IMG/VR virus record: IMGVR_UViG_3300030104_004863
Location: 37,959-59,280 of that record
Source: a virus
DNA: 21,322 nt
Strand: one strand, 5' to 3'
Of this stretch, positions 19,236 through 21,322 are shown piece by piece (position 1 is the stretch's first letter; each line of letters opens with the position of its first letter). The notes under the pieces were generated by a model that saw nothing but the letters and a program-made list of their open reading frames with translations, had not been told where the DNA came from and did no database searches. Both the position numbers and the translations under genes were made by a program.

Positions 19236-19480
19236 TGAATATAAAGCTTTTAAGAATAATAGCAACAACTAAAAGGCTAACGCCTATTCAAAAAATGTCT
19301 ACTCGTATAGGATATATGGGCGCAGGCTTTTTAGTTGCAGCTCAATGGACTATAGAGCCTAAGTTATATATGGCTGGTTTTATTTGTGTAATGATACAAA
19401 CAGCAGCTAGAAAGCAATGGAACTTAGTTGCTTTAAATATTAATGGCTTATTTGCCTGGACAAAACATTTAATATCATGA
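19235..19480 (+). CDS. Small two-span membrane protein (81 aa)
   Basis: ATG 19235 shares an A with the nrdB stop (TAATG). The 81-residue product has a basic N-terminus (MNIKLLRIIATTKRL) and two hydrophobic stretches, IGYMGAGFLVAAQWTI and LYMAGFICVMIQTAA, separated by EPK. This looks like a hairpin of two short membrane helices with both ends cytoplasmic. It lies between nrdB and nrdA, which usually hold accessory genes in phages, but it resembles neither glutaredoxin nor NrdI. Function unknown. Confidence 0.65.
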   Translation: MNIKLLRIIATTKRLTPIQKMSTRIGYMGAGFLVAAQWTIEPKLYMAGFICVMIQTAARKQWNLVALNINGLFAWTKHLIS

Positions 19481-19680
19481 AAGAAAGTAAATTAATTGAA
19501 ATAAAAAATAAAGTTGAAGTATTAGGCTCGGCATTAACAAGATGTTTAAAAGAAATAGAAACTTTAAAAACATTATGTCAAGGAACTTTAACGGCTTTCC
19601 AATTACATATTGGAAAAGAAGATTGGGATAAAATTGTTGAACAACTAAAAGATTTAGATAAAAGAGATGTGGAACAATAA
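19477..19680 (+). CDS. Small coiled-coil protein (67 aa)
   Basis: A 67-residue, mostly helical acidic protein: KLIEIKNKVEVLGSALTRCL, KEIETLKTLCQGTL and KEDWDKIVEQLKDLDKRD. It has two Cys 12-15 residues apart but no redox CxxC. It overlaps the preceding gene (ATGA) and nrdA by 14 nt. The helical pattern suggests a small protein-interaction or oligomerising module. No family assigned. Confidence 0.65.
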   Translation: MKESKLIEIKNKVEVLGSALTRCLKEIETLKTLCQGTLTAFQLHIGKEDWDKIVEQLKDLDKRDVEQ

Positions 19681-21322
19681 TTGGAAAAAAGGTGTTGATT
19701 ACCCTTCTTGGGGAGACACTGATGTATATAAAAAAACAATAGCAGGTGGTTATTTAATTGGTGATGAAACACCAAGAGATGCTTATAATAGAGTTTGTAC
19801 AACTGTAGCTAAGCGTTTAAATCGCCCAGAACTAACCGAAACTTTTTTCGAATATATATGGAAGGGTTGGTTATGTTTAGCTTCCCCTGTGCTTTCTAAT
19901 ACAGGCACAGACAGAGGTTTGCCTATATCATGCTTTGGTATTGATGTTGCTGATAGTATACACGATATTGGTATGAAAAATTTAGAAATGATGCTACTCG
20001 CAAAACACGGCGGCGGAGTTGGTATCGGAGTTAATATGATTAGACCCGCCGGTGCAAACATAACTGGAAATGGAACATCTGATGGAACTGTGCCTTTTTG
20101 TAAGATCTACGATTCAACAATACTCGCAACGAATCAAGGATCTGTCAGAAGAGGAGCTGCAAGCGTTAATATTAATATTGACCACCCCGATTTTGAAGAG
20201 TGGTTGGAAATACGAGAACCTAAAGGCGACATTAATCGTCAATCACTCAACCTCCACCAGTGCGTTGTGGTCGGCGACAAATTCATGCGAAAGCTTGATG
20301 CAGGAGATAAAGAGTCTAGAAGATTATGGGGAAAGCTATTACAAAAGCGTAAAGCAACTGGAGAACCTTATATTTTATTTAAGGGAAATACAAACAAAAG
20401 TAACCCAAGAGCTTATAAAAAACACGGCTTAAAAGTACATATGACAAATATATGTAGTGAAATAACATTACATACAGATGAGTCACATTCTTTTGTTTGC
20501 TGCTTGTCATCTTTAAATTTAGCTAAGTATGATGAGTGGAAAGGAACTAATATAATATATGACGCCACTTGGTTTTTAGATGGCGTATTAGAAGAATTTA
20601 TACAAAAATCAAAAGGTAAAGTTGGATTTCATAATTCAGTTAGATCAGCAGAAAAAGGAAGAGCACTAGGCTTAGGCGTTTTAGGTTGGCATACTTATTT
20701 ACAGGAAAAAGGTTTACCGTTTGAAGGATTATTATCACAATATGAAACAAGAAAAATATTTAGTCAAATTAAAATCGAGTCTGAAAGAGCTTCAAGAGCT
20801 CTCGCTGAAACTTTCGGAGAACCTCTTTGGTGTGTTGGTACTGGGTTACGTAATACCCATTTACGCGCTATTGCTCCTACTGTTAGCAATTCTAAGCTTA
20901 GTGGAAATGTGTCAGCCGGTATTGAACCGTGGGCTGCGAACGTCTTTACTGAGCAAAGCGCTAAAGGTACTTTCATAAGAAAGAATCCAACGCTTAAAAA
21001 AATATTACGTAAAAATAAAATTGATAATGAAATTATATGGAATCAAATATTAAAGGACGGAGGGTCTATACAAGGTTTAAAACAATTAGACAATGTTACG
21101 CATGGTCCTCACGACATACCCGTCAAAGAAATCTTCAAAACATTCAAAGAAATTAATCAGTTAGAATTAGTTAATCAGGCTGGCATAAGGCAACAGTATA
21201 TAGATCAATCAGTAAGTTTAAACTTAGCTTTTCCTAGTGTTGCTACGCCAAAATGGATTAATAAGGTGCATATGGAAGCGTGGAAGAAAGGTATTAAAAC
21301 TTTGTATTATATGCGTACAGAG
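19667..21322 (+). CDS. nrdA: Ribonucleotide reductase class I large subunit NrdA (3' end outside window)
   Basis: This catalytic subunit reduces ribonucleoside diphosphates with NrdB. From ATG 19667 the frame stays open for 552 codons to the window end. Key residues are present: Cys89 (PISCFG, first redox Cys), Asn261, Cys263 and Glu265 (TNICSEI, the thiyl-radical active site), Cys278 (VCCLSSLNLA, second redox Cys) and Tyr547-Tyr548 (KTLYYMRT), the radical-transfer pair. There is no ATP-cone: only about 90 residues precede Cys89 (Cys225 in E. coli), so dATP feedback through that domain is missing. Alternative splitting by inteins is not seen in the part shown. The missing piece should be the short C-terminal Cys-x-x-Cys tail. 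Confidence 0.95.
   Translation, partial: MWNNNWKKGVDYPSWGDTDVYKKTIAGGYLIGDETPRDAYNRVCTTVAKRLNRPELTETFFEYIWKGWLCLASPVLSNTGTDRGLPISCFGIDVADSIHDIGMKNLEMMLLAKHGGGVGIGVNMIRPAGANITGNGTSDGTVPFCKIYDSTILATNQGSVRRGAASVNINIDHPDFEEWLEIREPKGDINRQSLNLHQCVVVGDKFMRKLDAGDKESRRLWGKLLQKRKATGEPYILFKGNTNKSNPRAYKKHGLKVHMTNICSEITLHTDESHSFVCCLSSLNLAKYDEWKGTNIIYDATWFLDGVLEEFIQKSKGKVGFHNSVRSAEKGRALGLGVLGWHTYLQEKGLPFEGLLSQYETRKIFSQIKIESERASRALAETFGEPLWCVGTGLRNTHLRAIAPTVSNSKLSGNVSAGIEPWAANVFTEQSAKGTFIRKNPTLKKILRKNKIDNEIIWNQILKDGGSIQGLKQLDNVTHGPHDIPVKEIFKTFKEINQLELVNQAGIRQQYIDQSVSLNLAFPSVATPKWINKVHMEAWKKGIKTLYYMRTE

Noticed and set aside
20070-20978. Open frames within nrdA on both strands
   Set aside because: The NrdA reading frame has all catalytic motifs through this stretch, so these are shadows.
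1-21322. CRISPR array, insertion sequence, integrase or attachment site
   Set aside because: No regularly spaced long direct repeats, transposase or integrase motifs were seen; the eight two-box copies are too unevenly spaced and too short for a CRISPR.

Overview
The window looks like part of a double-stranded DNA tailed-phage genome, AT-rich and very densely coded, most likely from a marine or aquatic phage of a Bacteroidetes (Flavobacteriia-like) host. The phage call rests on a tail-fibre gene with an S74 chaperone domain, a T7-type set of replication and recombination genes, phage-type nucleotide metabolism, dozens of tiny overlapping genes and two tRNA genes. The host call is inference: almost no gene has a Shine-Dalgarno sequence (starts sit in A/T-rich leaders), and neither tRNA encodes its CCA end. 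The host cannot be fixed from the sequence alone.

Layout. 1-4029 is leftward and structural: a very long tail-fibre gene running off the left edge, preceded by a small, extremely basic protein. 4030-4279 is a divergent control region. From 4280 everything runs rightward. 4280-8404 is an array of about 17 small, mostly unrecognised genes, interrupted at 6456-6836 by a non-coding stretch with a possible structured RNA, tRNA-Asp and an initiator-like tRNA-Met. 8401-10244 holds an ATP-dependent DNA ligase, a conserved phage protein and a 3D-domain-like protein. 10263-11650 holds a helix-turn-helix protein and a phage-encoded sigma-70-family factor. 11705-15218 is the recombination/replication block: ERF annealing protein, PD-(D/E)XK exonuclease, SSB-like protein and T7 gp4-like primase-helicase. 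15218-21322 is nucleotide metabolism plus a resolvase: a ThyA-family enzyme, two MazG-like proteins, T7 endonuclease I-like resolvase, NrdB and NrdA (NrdA runs off the right edge).

How it fits together. The ERF protein, exonuclease, SSB, primase-helicase, ligase and junction resolvase cover most of a phage's own replication and recombination. Ribonucleotide reductase supplies dNTPs. The ThyA homologue carries Asp where thymidylate synthases have the dUMP-selecting Asn. This is the residue found in dCMP-specific enzymes, so it may make 5-methyl- or 5-hydroxymethyl-dCMP for a modified-cytosine genome; the adjacent MazG-domain gene could supply dCMP from dCTP.

The strongest unexplained signal is a 23-nt two-box element, ACGAW-N7-GGATAATATAA, usually preceded by CTAAAT. 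It occurs eight times with invariant spacing, always on the + strand in gene junctions, between 4.2 and 12.3 kb. Its left half resembles the upstream half of the T7 promoter and is followed by GG, so it may be a phage-specific promoter, read either by an unseen single-subunit RNA polymerase or by the phage sigma factor. Two AT-rich gaps upstream of the first two copies also carry dense TTTAC/GTAAA repeats.
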